A stretch of 9,165 bases of DNA, taken from contig CANHKE010000029.1 in NCBI GenBank assembly GCA_947461155.1, positions 1 to 9,165 of the forward strand, given 5' to 3'. A program made the translations under genes and the position numbers. The notes under the pieces were generated by a model. The model made no database searches. It was not told where the DNA came from and saw only the letters and a list, made by a program, of their open reading frames with translations. The DNA is from Cytophagaceae bacterium. Its GTDB lineage: Bacteria > Bacteroidota > Bacteroidia > Cytophagales > Spirosomataceae. Below, one piece after another: positions 1-7,300 of this stretch (position 1 is its first letter; each line of letters opens with the position of its first letter).

Positions 1-747
1 AGGCTGATAGGCAATTTCCGGACCATCCGTTAATGTGCTATCATACCCATCTTGGCCTGCTATGCAATGCAAGACTAAAGCTAAATCTTCCACATGATGG
101 GCCATCGGTCCGATGGAATCAAAGGATGAAGCATAGGCAATTAGGCCCCAGCGCGACACACGGCCATACGTGGGCTTCAACCCCATAATCCCACAAAATG
201 CGGCTGGCATACGAATGGAACCACCTGTATCTGTTCCTAAAGAAACTTGGCACATGCCTGCTTGAACGGCAACGGCAGATCCGCCGGAACTACCACCCGC
301 CACATGAGCGGTATTGGCATAATTCAAAACTGGGCCAAACGACGAATTTTCATTGGTAGACCCCATCCCAAACTCATCGCAATTTTGTCGGCCTATAATA
401 ATCGCATCTGCATCCAACAGACGCTGAACGGCTGTAGCTGAAAAGGTAGATTCGAAGCCATTTAATATTTGACTACCTGCTTGTGAACCATGTGATTCGT
501 AGCAAAGTAGGTCTTTGATTCCCACAACCAAACCGGCTAAAGCTCCGGCCTGACCAGCTGCAATTTTCGAATCAATCTCTACAGCACGCGCAAGAGCTTC
601 TTCCCGATAAACAGCCAAAAATGCATTCAATTGCTCATTATGAGCATCTATTTGCGCTAAATGGTTTCGAACTAAGCCAACACACGACTGTTCGCCTGCG
701 TTTAACTGCCTACGTATTTCCGAATAAGGGAGGGGCAATTGATTCAT
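1..747 (-). CDS. gatA: Glu-tRNA(Gln)/Asp-tRNA(Asn) amidotransferase subunit A, N-terminal part (runs off left edge)
   Basis: GatA is the glutaminase/amidase subunit of GatCAB. It releases ammonia from glutamine, which GatB uses to convert Glu-tRNA(Gln) or Asp-tRNA(Asn) to the amidated form in the cytoplasm. The window holds the first 249 residues of a family usually about 480 long. The amidase signature is clear. The Ser-cisSer-Lys triad appears as K78 (VVGIKD), S153 in AGGSSGGSA and the nucleophile S177 in GTDTGGSIR; each sits one residue before the S. aureus GatA numbering, K79/S154/S178 (family knowledge). The conserved LKPTYGRVSRWGL stretch follows. I place the start at the ATG at 747 (MNQLPLPYSEI). 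An in-frame ATG at 780 lies inside the 3' arm of the hairpin that terminates tatA, so it is unlikely to be used. The gene follows tatA on the same strand. No good promoter was recognised in the short leader. Identity is nearly certain; the start is probable. Confidence 0.96.
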   Translation of the reverse strand, partial: MNQLPLPYSEIRRQLNAGEQSCVGLVRNHLAQIDAHNEQLNAFLAVYREEALARAVEIDSKIAAGQAGALAGLVVGIKDLLCYESHGSQAGSQILNGFESTFSATAVQRLLDADAIIIGRQNCDEFGMGSTNENSSFGPVLNYANTAHVAGGSSGGSAVAVQAGMCQVSLGTDTGGSIRMPAAFCGIMGLKPTYGRVSRWGLIAYASSFDSIGPMAHHVEDLALVLHCIAGQDGYDSTLTDGPEIAYQP

Positions 748-765
748 TAAAAAAGGGGATTCATT

Positions 766-804
766 AAAACACAAAAGCATAGTTGGCGTAATCACCAACT
801 ATGC
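766..804 (-). terminator. Rho-independent terminator of tatA, between tatA and gatA
   Basis: A perfect 10-bp inverted repeat, GCATAGTTGG (777-786) and CCAACTATGC (795-804), encloses an 8-base loop. Read on the minus strand it starts about 23 bases past the tatA stop and is followed by TTTTGTGTTTT (766-776), so it fits an intrinsic terminator. The plus-strand side also has a short T run (806-810), so it may work in both directions. It stands about 30 bases upstream of the preferred gatA start, so an attenuator or leader role for gatA is possible but not shown. Confidence 0.75.
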
Positions 805-827
805 ATTTTTAAACTAAAATCGAAAGA

Positions 828-1034
828 TTACTTTTTCGTTTCGTCTAGTTCTTTATTGATTTGATCTTTTACTTCATTTTTAGCATCCTGAAATTCACGA
901 ATACCTTTTCCAAGGCCACGCATTAATTCAGGCAATTTTTTACCTCCAAAAAACAAAAGAATGGCTAAACCGATTAGCAATAATTCACCGCCACCTAAAC
1001 CATTCAAAAACAATAATATACTTGAGATGTTCAT
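828..1034 (-). CDS. tatA: Sec-independent (twin-arginine) translocase subunit TatA/E
   Basis: TatA is the small pore-forming subunit of the Tat system, which exports folded proteins with twin-arginine signals across the inner membrane. The 68-aa protein has the family layout: a short periplasmic N-terminus, one membrane helix at about 16-30 that begins with the conserved polar E17 (GGGELLLIG), the FGGKKLPEL hinge at 29-37, an amphipathic helix (GLGKGIREF, 40-48), then a charged, disordered tail ending in ETKK. The length is normal for a compact TatA. TatA rather than TatB is favoured by the FGxKKLPEL hinge and the short tail. It lies 61 bases after the DUF1232 gene on the same strand and before gatA, with a terminator directly downstream. 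No tatC is present in the window, so the partner must be encoded elsewhere. The ATG at 1034 has an A/T-rich leader without a Shine-Dalgarno sequence, as is usual in Bacteroidota. Confidence 0.93.
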   Translation of the reverse strand: MNISSILLFLNGLGGGELLLIGLAILLFFGGKKLPELMRGLGKGIREFQDAKNEVKDQINKELDETKK

Positions 1035-1095
1035 TTTGTCAAATTTTTATTTTTGTAAATATATTCAATAGTCGTTAAAAATCCTTCTTAAAGGC

Positions 1096-1521
1096 TCAAA
1101 CATTCACATGTTTTTCAAATTCATCTAACTCATTTTTAATGGATTTTCCGACCCACAAAACAAGTGCCAAATCATCCGTAAATCCGATTAATGGAAGTAC
1201 GTCTGGAATAAAATCAAATGGTGAAACAAAATAAAATAAAACAGCCACTATTTTCACTAACGTTAAAGCAGGCATTTTCTTATATCTACCCTGCACATAC
1301 GCTTTTATCATTTCACTAAATAACAAAACATAATGATTCAATAAACGTACCACCGTTAAATTACTTTGCGCCGCTAGTTCACTTACTTTCTTAAGTGATT
1401 GTTGCACAATACGCAATAAACCCACTTTATCTTGAGCCATGACCGATTCTGCTTTATCCATTGCTTTTTCAAAGAAAGGCGATGAGACGATACGATCAAT
1501 AAAATTCGATTGCTTAGACAT
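1096..1521 (-). CDS. DUF1232 (YkvA-like) small membrane-associated protein
   Basis: This 141-aa protein carries the DUF1232 signature at about 98-120: FVSPFDFIPD, then VLPLIGFTDDLAL. The proline/aspartate-rich SPfDfIPD...iGftDD pattern defines the family. The hydrophobic run at about 85-100 followed by this motif, and a second hydrophobic part at 104-125, suggest two membrane-embedded or re-entrant segments. The N-terminal 80 residues are mostly helical and charged, without a signal peptide. The biochemical function of the family is not known to me; members are widespread and often annotated only as YkvA. It is the first gene of the leftward group that continues into tatA 61 bases later, and it diverges from mdh across a 154-bp spacer. 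Co-transcription with tatA is plausible from the spacing, but a weak CCTT/AAGG fold just after its stop leaves this open. Confidence 0.88.
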   Translation of the reverse strand: MSKQSNFIDRIVSSPFFEKAMDKAESVMAQDKVGLLRIVQQSLKKVSELAAQSNLTVVRLLNHYVLLFSEMIKAYVQGRYKKMPALTLVKIVAVLFYFVSPFDFIPDVLPLIGFTDDLALVLWVGKSIKNELDEFEKHVNV

Positions 1522-1606
1522 AATCTTTATTTAATCCTTAAATATACTAAAATGAACCTAAAAACGAAGCGGTATTATCCTTAAATCATTTCATTTTAAA
1601 AATAGA

Positions 1607-1637
1607 TTCAATAATTGGCGATTATGTCTTATTTTTG
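1607..1637 (+). promoter_or_regulatory. Probable Bacteroidota-type promoter of mdh
   Basis: TATTTTTG at 1630-1637 matches the Bacteroidota -7 consensus TAnnTTTG exactly. It would start transcription at about 1642-1644, leaving a leader of about 32-34 bases before the ATG at 1676. The expected TTG of the -33 box is weak: TTC lies near 1607-1609 at suitable spacing, while a true TTG at 1615-1617 is too close. The match is by eye in an AT-rich spacer, so confidence is moderate. The element also argues against translation starting at the TTG at 1646. Confidence 0.5.
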
Positions 1638-1675
1638 CGCTGTTTTTGAATCAATCTTTCCTAAATATAAACACA

Positions 1676-2611
1676 ATGAAAATCACCGTAGTAGGAGCTG
1701 GTGCCGTAGGGGCAACTTGCGCTGACAACATCGCTAGAAAAGAATTAGCAGATGAATTAGTATTATTAGATATCAAAGAAGGTATTGCGGAAGGCAAGAC
1801 ACTTGATATGTTCCAAACAGCCTCTTTGTTAGGTTTTGACACAAAGTTAGTTGGTTCTACAAGTGACTATTCAAAGACAGCAAATTCAGATGTCGTTGTT
1901 ATTACTTCAGGTTTACCACGTAAGCCAGGTATGACGCGTGAAGAGTTAATCGGCGTAAATGCAGGTATCGTTAAGAGTGTTGTCGAAAACATCTTAAAAT
2001 TCTCTAAAAACCCAATCATCGTGATCATTTCTAACCCAATGGATACGATGACTTATTTAGCACAATCAGTTGCTGGATTAGACAAACACCGCATCATCGG
2101 TATGGGGGGAACATTGGACTCTGCTCGTTTTAAATGCTATTTAGCGAAAGCAATGGATGTATCTATCAATGATATTCACGGTACGGTTATCGGTGGTCAC
2201 GGAGATACAACAATGATTCCTTTGAAGCGATTAGCTACGTACAATGGTGTTCCAGTTAGCCAATTCTTAGATGCTGAAACATTAGACAAAGTAGCAGCTG
2301 ACACGATGGTAGGCGGAGCCACTTTAACTGGTTTATTAGGTACTTCAGCTTGGTATGCGCCAGGTGCTGCGGGTGCTGCATTGGTAGAAGCAATCGTTCG
2401 TGACGAGAAAAAAATCATGTCATGCTGCGTATCCCTTGAAGGTGAATATGGTCAATCCGATATTTGCTTAGGTGTTCCTGTCGTGTTAGGCAAGAATGGT
2501 TGGGAGAAAATCGTGGACTACAAATTAACAGAAGATGAGCAAGCGGCTTTCAACAAATCGGCTGAAGCGGTTCGTAATATGAATTCTGTATTAGCGACTT
2601 TGTCTATCTAA
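1676..2611 (+). CDS. mdh: Malate dehydrogenase, NAD-dependent (LDH-like type)
   Basis: This enzyme catalyses reversible oxidation of malate to oxaloacetate in the TCA cycle, in the cytoplasm. The 311-aa protein (usual length about 310-315) begins with the Rossmann motif VGAGAVGAT (6-14) and has the NAD-selecting acidic residue D32 after the second strand (LLD). The substrate loop SGLPRKPGMTREE carries R82, the residue that selects malate over lactate (lactate dehydrogenases have Gln there), and R88. N120 in IISNP, D148 and R151 in LDSAR, and the proton-relay H175 in IGGHGDT complete the active site. I start at the ATG at 1676 because the Rossmann strand begins immediately (MKITVVGAG). The frame is open back to a TTG at 1646, but that would add 10 non-family residues and lies only a few bases after the expected transcription start. 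The regular codon choice (TTA, GGT, GAA) fits a well-expressed gene. A strong terminator follows 19 bases after the stop. Confidence 0.97.
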   Translation: MKITVVGAGAVGATCADNIARKELADELVLLDIKEGIAEGKTLDMFQTASLLGFDTKLVGSTSDYSKTANSDVVVITSGLPRKPGMTREELIGVNAGIVKSVVENILKFSKNPIIVIISNPMDTMTYLAQSVAGLDKHRIIGMGGTLDSARFKCYLAKAMDVSINDIHGTVIGGHGDTTMIPLKRLATYNGVPVSQFLDAETLDKVAADTMVGGATLTGLLGTSAWYAPGAAGAALVEAIVRDEKKIMSCCVSLEGEYGQSDICLGVPVVLGKNGWEKIVDYKLTEDEQAAFNKSAEAVRNMNSVLATLSI

Positions 2612-2630
2612 CATTCAAATACGCACAATA

Positions 2631-2661
2631 AAAAAGGCCACCTACATCAGGTGGCCTTTTT
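2631..2661. terminator. Bidirectional terminator shared by mdh and the ABC permease gene
   Basis: A perfect 13-bp inverted repeat, AAAAAGGCCACCT (2631-2643) and AGGTGGCCTTTTT (2649-2661), has a 5-base loop. The GC-rich centre with A5/T5 flanks gives a U tract in both directions. It serves mdh on the plus strand, 19 bases past its stop, and the convergent permease on the minus strand, whose stop codon is only two bases away. Confidence 0.93.
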
Positions 2662-2663
2662 CG

Positions 2664-3908
2664 TTATTTAGATCGTATCGCAATCACTGGGTCCATTTTG
2701 GCTGCAACCCAGGCCGGAATGATACCAGACAAAATGCCTATAAAACTCGATATGATCAAGCCACTAAATACATTGCCTAATGTCAACGTCAGCGGCAAAG
2801 CATCTTGGGGTATATACGTTATCCCAACGACGAGTCCAATGCCAACTAGACCTCCAATGAGACTCAAAAACACCGCCTCAAATAAAAACTGAAATAGAAT
2901 AAAGTAATTTTTCGCTCCTAAAGATTTCTGAATACCAATGATATTGGTTCGTTCCTTGACGGAAACAAACATGATATTGGCAATTCCGAATCCACCGACC
3001 AATAATGAAAATCCGGCAATTAGGGCACCCGCAATATTCAACGCCGCAAAAATTCCATCAAAAAACTGATTCAATCCATCTAAGCGATTGACAGAAAAGT
3101 TATCTTCTTGTTTCGGCTTAATGGAACGTAAACTGCGCATTAACCCGGTAACCTCTCCTTCCATGGCCACTTGACCGATATCCGAAGCAAACGCCTTAAT
3201 GGCAATATCTGGTGCGGGTTTATCCTTTTGAAAAATAGCCGAAAAGGTAGAATACGGTATAATTACCTTTTCATCTGGCGTACCACCAAAATTCAACATA
3301 TCGTCACCCTTTTTTTCAATAACACCAATGACCGAAAATTTAATGCCGTTGATTTTGATAATTTCACCTACGGCCGACTTCCCATCGACCAATGCCTCGG
3401 CTACCTTAGCACCGATAATGCAGACAAATATCCCGTTTTCGGATTCTATAGGTAAAAAATAACGACCATCTGCTATGGGCAGATTCGTTACTTGGTTGTA
3501 TTCATAACTTGCGCCCGTCATATTGGCATCGATACTACTGCTACCCCGACTGATGGATGCCGTACGCCCACCATCAATTATCGCTACTGCTTGGGCCGAC
3601 CTCATATTCTCTTTTAAATATTTGTATTCGGTATATTTCATCTCAGGACGATTCAAATATTTCCACCACGGATAGGAATTTGACATAATCCAAGGCCACT
3701 TACCCACATACATAACACCCGTACTCGAAAATGAATCTATTTCGTTTCGAATTTTTCCCTTTAATGAATCGACAGCTGTAAATACAGCCACAATGGCGAA
3801 AATACCAATGCTTACCCCCAACAAAGACAAAGTCGTGCGTAATATATTCGAGCGTAATGCTTGATAAGCAAACACCAAACTCTCAAAAACTTGACGTAGA
3901 AAGATCAT
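2664..3908 (-). CDS. ABC transporter permease, MacB/FtsX (LolC/E-like) type
   Basis: This is an inner-membrane permease of the mechanotransmission (type VII) ABC family. It would work with a separate ATPase to drive export or envelope processes without moving substrate through the membrane. The 414 residues show the standard order: a cytoplasmic N-terminal stretch (AYQALRSNILRTTLSLLG), TM1 at about 22-45, a large periplasmic MacB-type domain at about 46-288, then TM2 (about 291-316), TM3 (337-366) and TM4 (378-403). The family's coupling segment, SVKERTNIIGIQKSLGAK, lies after TM2, and the C-terminus PAWVAAKMDPVIAIR matches the usual PA..A...dP..alR ending. Length is normal for a single-permease subunit. 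No ATPase or periplasmic adaptor gene is in the window, and the gene stands alone between two spacers, so the substrate cannot be inferred. The ATG at 3908 is the first start that includes the conserved N-terminus. Confidence 0.92.
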   Translation of the reverse strand: MIFLRQVFESLVFAYQALRSNILRTTLSLLGVSIGIFAIVAVFTAVDSLKGKIRNEIDSFSSTGVMYVGKWPWIMSNSYPWWKYLNRPEMKYTEYKYLKENMRSAQAVAIIDGGRTASISRGSSSIDANMTGASYEYNQVTNLPIADGRYFLPIESENGIFVCIIGAKVAEALVDGKSAVGEIIKINGIKFSVIGVIEKKGDDMLNFGGTPDEKVIIPYSTFSAIFQKDKPAPDIAIKAFASDIGQVAMEGEVTGLMRSLRSIKPKQEDNFSVNRLDGLNQFFDGIFAALNIAGALIAGFSLLVGGFGIANIMFVSVKERTNIIGIQKSLGAKNYFILFQFLFEAVFLSLIGGLVGIGLVVGITYIPQDALPLTLTLGNVFSGLIISSFIGILSGIIPAWVAAKMDPVIAIRSK

Positions 3909-4049
3909 AGAAATAAAAATAGATATCGAATTTACTAGTTAAATGCGAAAGTTATCGATGTGAAAGGATGAATAGAAAATATAAACTTTTGAATGGTCAT
4001 ATGGCATTAAGATTGGATTTTGTAATTTTAAAATTCAATACAGCCAAAC
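3909..4049. promoter_or_regulatory. Divergent promoter region between ABC permease and FAD/Fe-S oxidoreductase
   Basis: This 141-bp AT-rich spacer separates two divergent start codons and must hold both promoters. For the rightward gene, TTTG at 3988-3991 and TAAGATTG at 4008-4015 (7 of 8 fixed and free positions against TAnnTTTG) form a tolerable pair with a 16-base gap. For the leftward gene, TAACTTTC (minus strand, 3954-3947) resembles the -7 box but has no clear -33 TTG. Both are tentative. No hairpin, long repeat or obvious operator was seen. Confidence 0.4.
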
Positions 4050-7007
4050 ATGTCCTGGAGTAAACACGACGCAGAAAATCTTGCCATTCATTTTGAAGGT
4101 GAATTACATTTCAAAAAATCCTTGCAAAATGATTTAATGAGAAAGATTTATGCCACTGATGCGTCTGTTTACGAGGTTCAGCCGCAAGCCGTAGCCAAAC
4201 CAGCCAGCTACAAAGACATCAAAAGGCTTATTCAATTTGCCGAAAAACATCGCACAAGTATCATTCCCCGAGGCGCAGGCACCTCATTGGCTGGCCAAGT
4301 AGTTGGCGAAGGCATCGTCATGGAAATTGCCGCGTCGATGTCCAAAGTCATCCAATTGAATAAAAAGGAAAAGACGGCTTGGATTGAACCCGGTATTATT
4401 CGCGATGACCTGAACAAACAATTAGAAAGCTCTGGCTTATTTTTTGGCCCCGAAACGTCTACTGCGAATCGCGCGCTCCTTGGCGGCATGCTTGGAAATA
4501 ATTCGTGCGGTTTACATTCCATTGTTTGGGGAAATGTACGTGATCACCTCATAGAAACAAGAGCCATTCTTTCCGATGGTTCCGAAATTCATACCCATCC
4601 CATTAGCAAGGAAGAATTCTATAAAAAAACAGCCCTTTCTAATTTAGAAGGAAAAATATACCGCGAAATCCATCGGTTATTAAATAATCCGGAGATCCAG
4701 CAACTCATTAAAGACAAATTCCCTAATCCTGCCATTACCCGCAGAAATACAGGATATGCGTTAGATGCATTGGTTGACATGCAACCCTTTAACCCAGCGG
4801 GCAAACCATTTAATTTATCAGCCATTTTAGCTGGCTCAGAAGGCACCTTAGCCGTTGTGCATAACATGAAAATCAATTTGCTGGAACAGCCCAGCAAACA
4901 CGTTGCACTAATTTGCGTTCATTGTAAAACCTTACAAGAATCCCTTCAAGCCAATATCATTGCCTTAACCTGTCAGCCAACCGCTTCCGAACTGGTGGAT
5001 AATTTTATTTTATCTTTCACAGAAAATCATCCAAATTTTATTGAAGACAGGACCTTCATTGAAGGCAAACCCGAAGCCATTTTAATGGTGGAATTTCGGG
5101 CAGAAACAGCTGAAATACTTGAATCTAATGTTGGCATTGCCATACAAAAATTCAAAGAAGCTAAATTAGGCTACGCCTACCCCACTTTATATAATGAAGA
5201 AATCTCAAAAGGTTGGGATATACGCAAAGCTGGCCTTGGTCTAATCCGCAACCTCCCGGGTAAAAAACAACCTGTCAATCTAATCGAAGATTGTGCAGTT
5301 TCTCCTGTAGATTTACCTGCCTATGTTGCCGATATTCAAGCGCTACTCGCCAAACACAAGGTACAAGCCGCTTTTTATGCGCATGCCGGTGCTGGCGAAT
5401 TACATATCGAACCATTTATCGACATTCATACGCCTGAAGGAAAAATACTTTTCCGAGGATTATTGGCTGAAACCGTTGACATACTTAAAAAATACAATGG
5501 TTCGTTAAGTGGGGAACACGGCGATGGCCGACTTCGCGGCGAATTTATTCCGGCCATGATGGGCGAAGAAATTTACCAATTATTCAAAGAAATCAAACAT
5601 ATTTTCGATCCAAATAACGTCCTAAATCCAGGCAAGATCGTGGATTCTCCTCCGATGGATGAGGCCTTTCGAAAACACGTCGATCAGCAATTGAAACCAA
5701 ATTTCTTTCATTATGGTGCATTAAGTGGACCTTTAGCATTAGCGGAGAAATGCTCAGGTTCAGGAGATTGCAAAAAATCTGCGCTTAGTGGAGGAACCAT
5801 GTGTCCAAGTTTCATGGCCACACAAAATGAAAAAGATAGTACGCGCGCACGCGCAAACATGTTGCGTCAAATCATTACGTCGGAAGGTGACGAAGCTTAC
5901 CAAAATCAGGAATTACTCGATATCTTAGACCTTTGCCTATCCTGCAAAGGATGTCAAACGGAATGCCCTTCAGGGGTGGACATGAGTAAACTTAAGGCAG
6001 AAACCTTGCAACAAAATTACCTGCAAAATGGAATACCGGTTAGGACCCAACTGATTGGCCATTTTCCAAAACTACAGGCTATCTCTAGTTACGTCGCTCC
6101 CTTGTACAATTTGCTTGTCAACTTCCCTGGAACGAGTATCATCCTAAAATCAATCATGGGATTCTCTTGGAATCGCAGCATACCTGAAGTTCATTTTACT
6201 TCCCTAGAAACGTGGTTTAAAAAATACAGCAAACGCATCAATCAAGCTGATTTTAAACAAGGTCAAGTGTATCTTTTTGCCGACGAATTCACAAATTACA
6301 ATGATGTGACTTTGGGAAAAAAAACCGTTTTACTTTTAAACGAACTTGGATACGGGGTTGAAATTCCGCACAAAATCATCAGCGGACGTAGTTATATATC
6401 CAAAGGGATGTTGGCCGTAGCCCAAAAACTTGCCAACATCAACGTGCAAAAACTTGCGCCTATCATTAGCCCTGAAAAACCGTTGATAGGTATTGAACCA
6501 AGTGCATTACTCAGTTTTCGGGATGAAATCCCGAACTTAGTTTCGGAAGATTTGCGCGCACAGGCGAATGAATTAAAGCAAAATTGCCTACTTATTGATG
6601 AATTTTTAGCCAAGGAAATAAAGGCAAAGCGCATTCCAAAAGATGCATTTACAGACTCCGATCAAAAAATTGTTTTACATGGTCATTGCCATCAAAAATC
6701 AATCGCTGGATTAAGTAGTACGCGACAAGTATTAAGTTTTCCGGAAAACTACGAAGTGGAATTATTGCCAACCGGTTGTTGTGGGATGGCCGGATCATTT
6801 GGGTATGAGAAAAAACATTATGGATTATCCCAACAAATTGCGCAATTAGTGCTTTTTCCTCGCCTTTTAGCAACAAAAAGTAATACCATTATTGCTAGTA
6901 ATGGGACGTCCTGCCGTCATCAAATTAAAGATGGTATTGATAAAGAAGGATTTCACTTAGCGGAAATCATGTACGAGGCGCTCGCCCAAAAAACAATCAA
7001 ATTATGA
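4050..7007 (+). CDS. FAD- and Fe-S-binding D-2-hydroxyacid dehydrogenase (GlcD-GlpC fusion, YdiJ-like)
   Basis: This is a fused flavin/iron-sulfur dehydrogenase that oxidises a D-2-hydroxyacid such as D-lactate or D-2-hydroxyglutarate and passes electrons on, probably to the respiratory chain at the inner membrane. At 985 aa it is near the length of E. coli YdiJ (about 1018). A PCMH-type FAD domain (about 38-190) shows IPRGAGTSLAGQ and EPGIIRDDLN. The FAD-oxidase C domain (about 250-530) has GSEGTLAVV, the likely metal ligands H445, H452 and E489, and the catalytic H490 in GEHGDGRLRGEF (by analogy to D-2-hydroxyglutarate dehydrogenase). Fe-S binding cysteines are C568, C574 and C585, then C629, C632, C635 and C639 in CLSCKGCQTECP. 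The C-terminal heterodisulfide-reductase-like domain has HGHCHQKS (877-884), GCCGMAGSFG (909-918) and GTSCRHQ (952-958). The exact substrate cannot be read from sequence. The stop overlaps the next start as ATGA. Confidence 0.93.
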   Translation: MSWSKHDAENLAIHFEGELHFKKSLQNDLMRKIYATDASVYEVQPQAVAKPASYKDIKRLIQFAEKHRTSIIPRGAGTSLAGQVVGEGIVMEIAASMSKVIQLNKKEKTAWIEPGIIRDDLNKQLESSGLFFGPETSTANRALLGGMLGNNSCGLHSIVWGNVRDHLIETRAILSDGSEIHTHPISKEEFYKKTALSNLEGKIYREIHRLLNNPEIQQLIKDKFPNPAITRRNTGYALDALVDMQPFNPAGKPFNLSAILAGSEGTLAVVHNMKINLLEQPSKHVALICVHCKTLQESLQANIIALTCQPTASELVDNFILSFTENHPNFIEDRTFIEGKPEAILMVEFRAETAEILESNVGIAIQKFKEAKLGYAYPTLYNEEISKGWDIRKAGLGLIRNLPGKKQPVNLIEDCAVSPVDLPAYVADIQALLAKHKVQAAFYAHAGAGELHIEPFIDIHTPEGKILFRGLLAETVDILKKYNGSLSGEHGDGRLRGEFIPAMMGEEIYQLFKEIKHIFDPNNVLNPGKIVDSPPMDEAFRKHVDQQLKPNFFHYGALSGPLALAEKCSGSGDCKKSALSGGTMCPSFMATQNEKDSTRARANMLRQIITSEGDEAYQNQELLDILDLCLSCKGCQTECPSGVDMSKLKAETLQQNYLQNGIPVRTQLIGHFPKLQAISSYVAPLYNLLVNFPGTSIILKSIMGFSWNRSIPEVHFTSLETWFKKYSKRINQADFKQGQVYLFADEFTNYNDVTLGKKTVLLLNELGYGVEIPHKIISGRSYISKGMLAVAQKLANINVQKLAPIISPEKPLIGIEPSALLSFRDEIPNLVSEDLRAQANELKQNCLLIDEFLAKEIKAKRIPKDAFTDSDQKIVLHGHCHQKSIAGLSSTRQVLSFPENYEVELLPTGCCGMAGSFGYEKKHYGLSQQIAQLVLFPRLLATKSNTIIASNGTSCRHQIKDGIDKEGFHLAEIMYEALAQKTIKL

Positions 7008-7300
7008 TCCAATTTAACATTTCTATTTTTGTTGAAAATGCCATCGAATCGCAAGCAATCAAGGCAATAACCCAACATATCTTACCTGAGTTAAATGCTT
7101 GGGATTTCATTGAACAAGCGCACGCCTTTGAAATAAGCTCGCATCAAGAACCTGATTCCAAAGGATTTTCCATTCAATGTTTAATTCCAGCAACGGAGGA
7201 GAGCCGCAAAGAATCCATTGAAACACTGATTGCAGACTTTTTTCTAGGTGAATTCCCGAATCAATTTGTGTATTTCCCGAGTCAATTAAAACGAATCTAA
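7004..7300 (+). CDS. Small conserved protein, DUF4286-like
   Basis: This 98-aa cytoplasmic protein has no signal peptide or membrane helix. The opening MIQFNISIFV, a helix with HILPEL at about 25-30, and the ending FVYFPSQLKRI resemble the Bacteroidota family DUF4286 (a ferredoxin-like fold dimer is my expectation, not seen). The assignment is from memory of the family pattern and is tentative; the function is unknown. It overlaps the upstream dehydrogenase by four bases (ATGA), which points to translational coupling and co-transcription. Its stop codon overlaps the stop of the convergent ung. There is no terminator between them, only a short T-less hairpin inside ung. It is unlikely to be a chance frame: it runs in the operon direction from a coupled start, and its composition looks like real protein. 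Confidence 0.75.
   Translation: MIQFNISIFVENAIESQAIKAITQHILPELNAWDFIEQAHAFEISSHQEPDSKGFSIQCLIPATEESRKESIETLIADFFLGEFPNQFVYFPSQLKRI

Noticed and set aside
247..441. Open frame of 64 codons on the plus strand
   Set aside because: It lies antisense inside gatA, whose catalytic motifs cover the same bases, and has no family features.
1056..1063. TATATTTA (minus strand) ahead of tatA as a -7 promoter box
   Set aside because: It misses the final G and has no TTG at suitable spacing; such matches are common by chance in AT-rich spacers.
1078..1095. CCTT/AAGG fold followed by T's after the DUF1232 stop as a terminator
   Set aside because: Four base pairs in AT-rich sequence are too weak to call; left as an open point for co-transcription with tatA.
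1646..1675. Upstream TTG start for mdh giving 10 extra residues
   Set aside because: The extra residues are outside the family's N-terminus, and the region carries the expected transcription start just after TATTTTTG; the ATG at 1676 begins exactly at the Rossmann strand.
3171..3455. 94-codon frame on the plus strand inside the ABC permease gene
   Set aside because: It is antisense to the periplasmic domain of a well-supported permease, with low-quality composition and no family features.
6350..6420. Apparent loss of the first CCG cysteine motif in the C-terminal domain of the FAD/Fe-S enzyme (SGRSYISKG instead of CCG)
   Set aside because: As far as I recall, the SGR...SKG form is normal for this fused subfamily; only the second repeat keeps GCCG, so this is not a defect.
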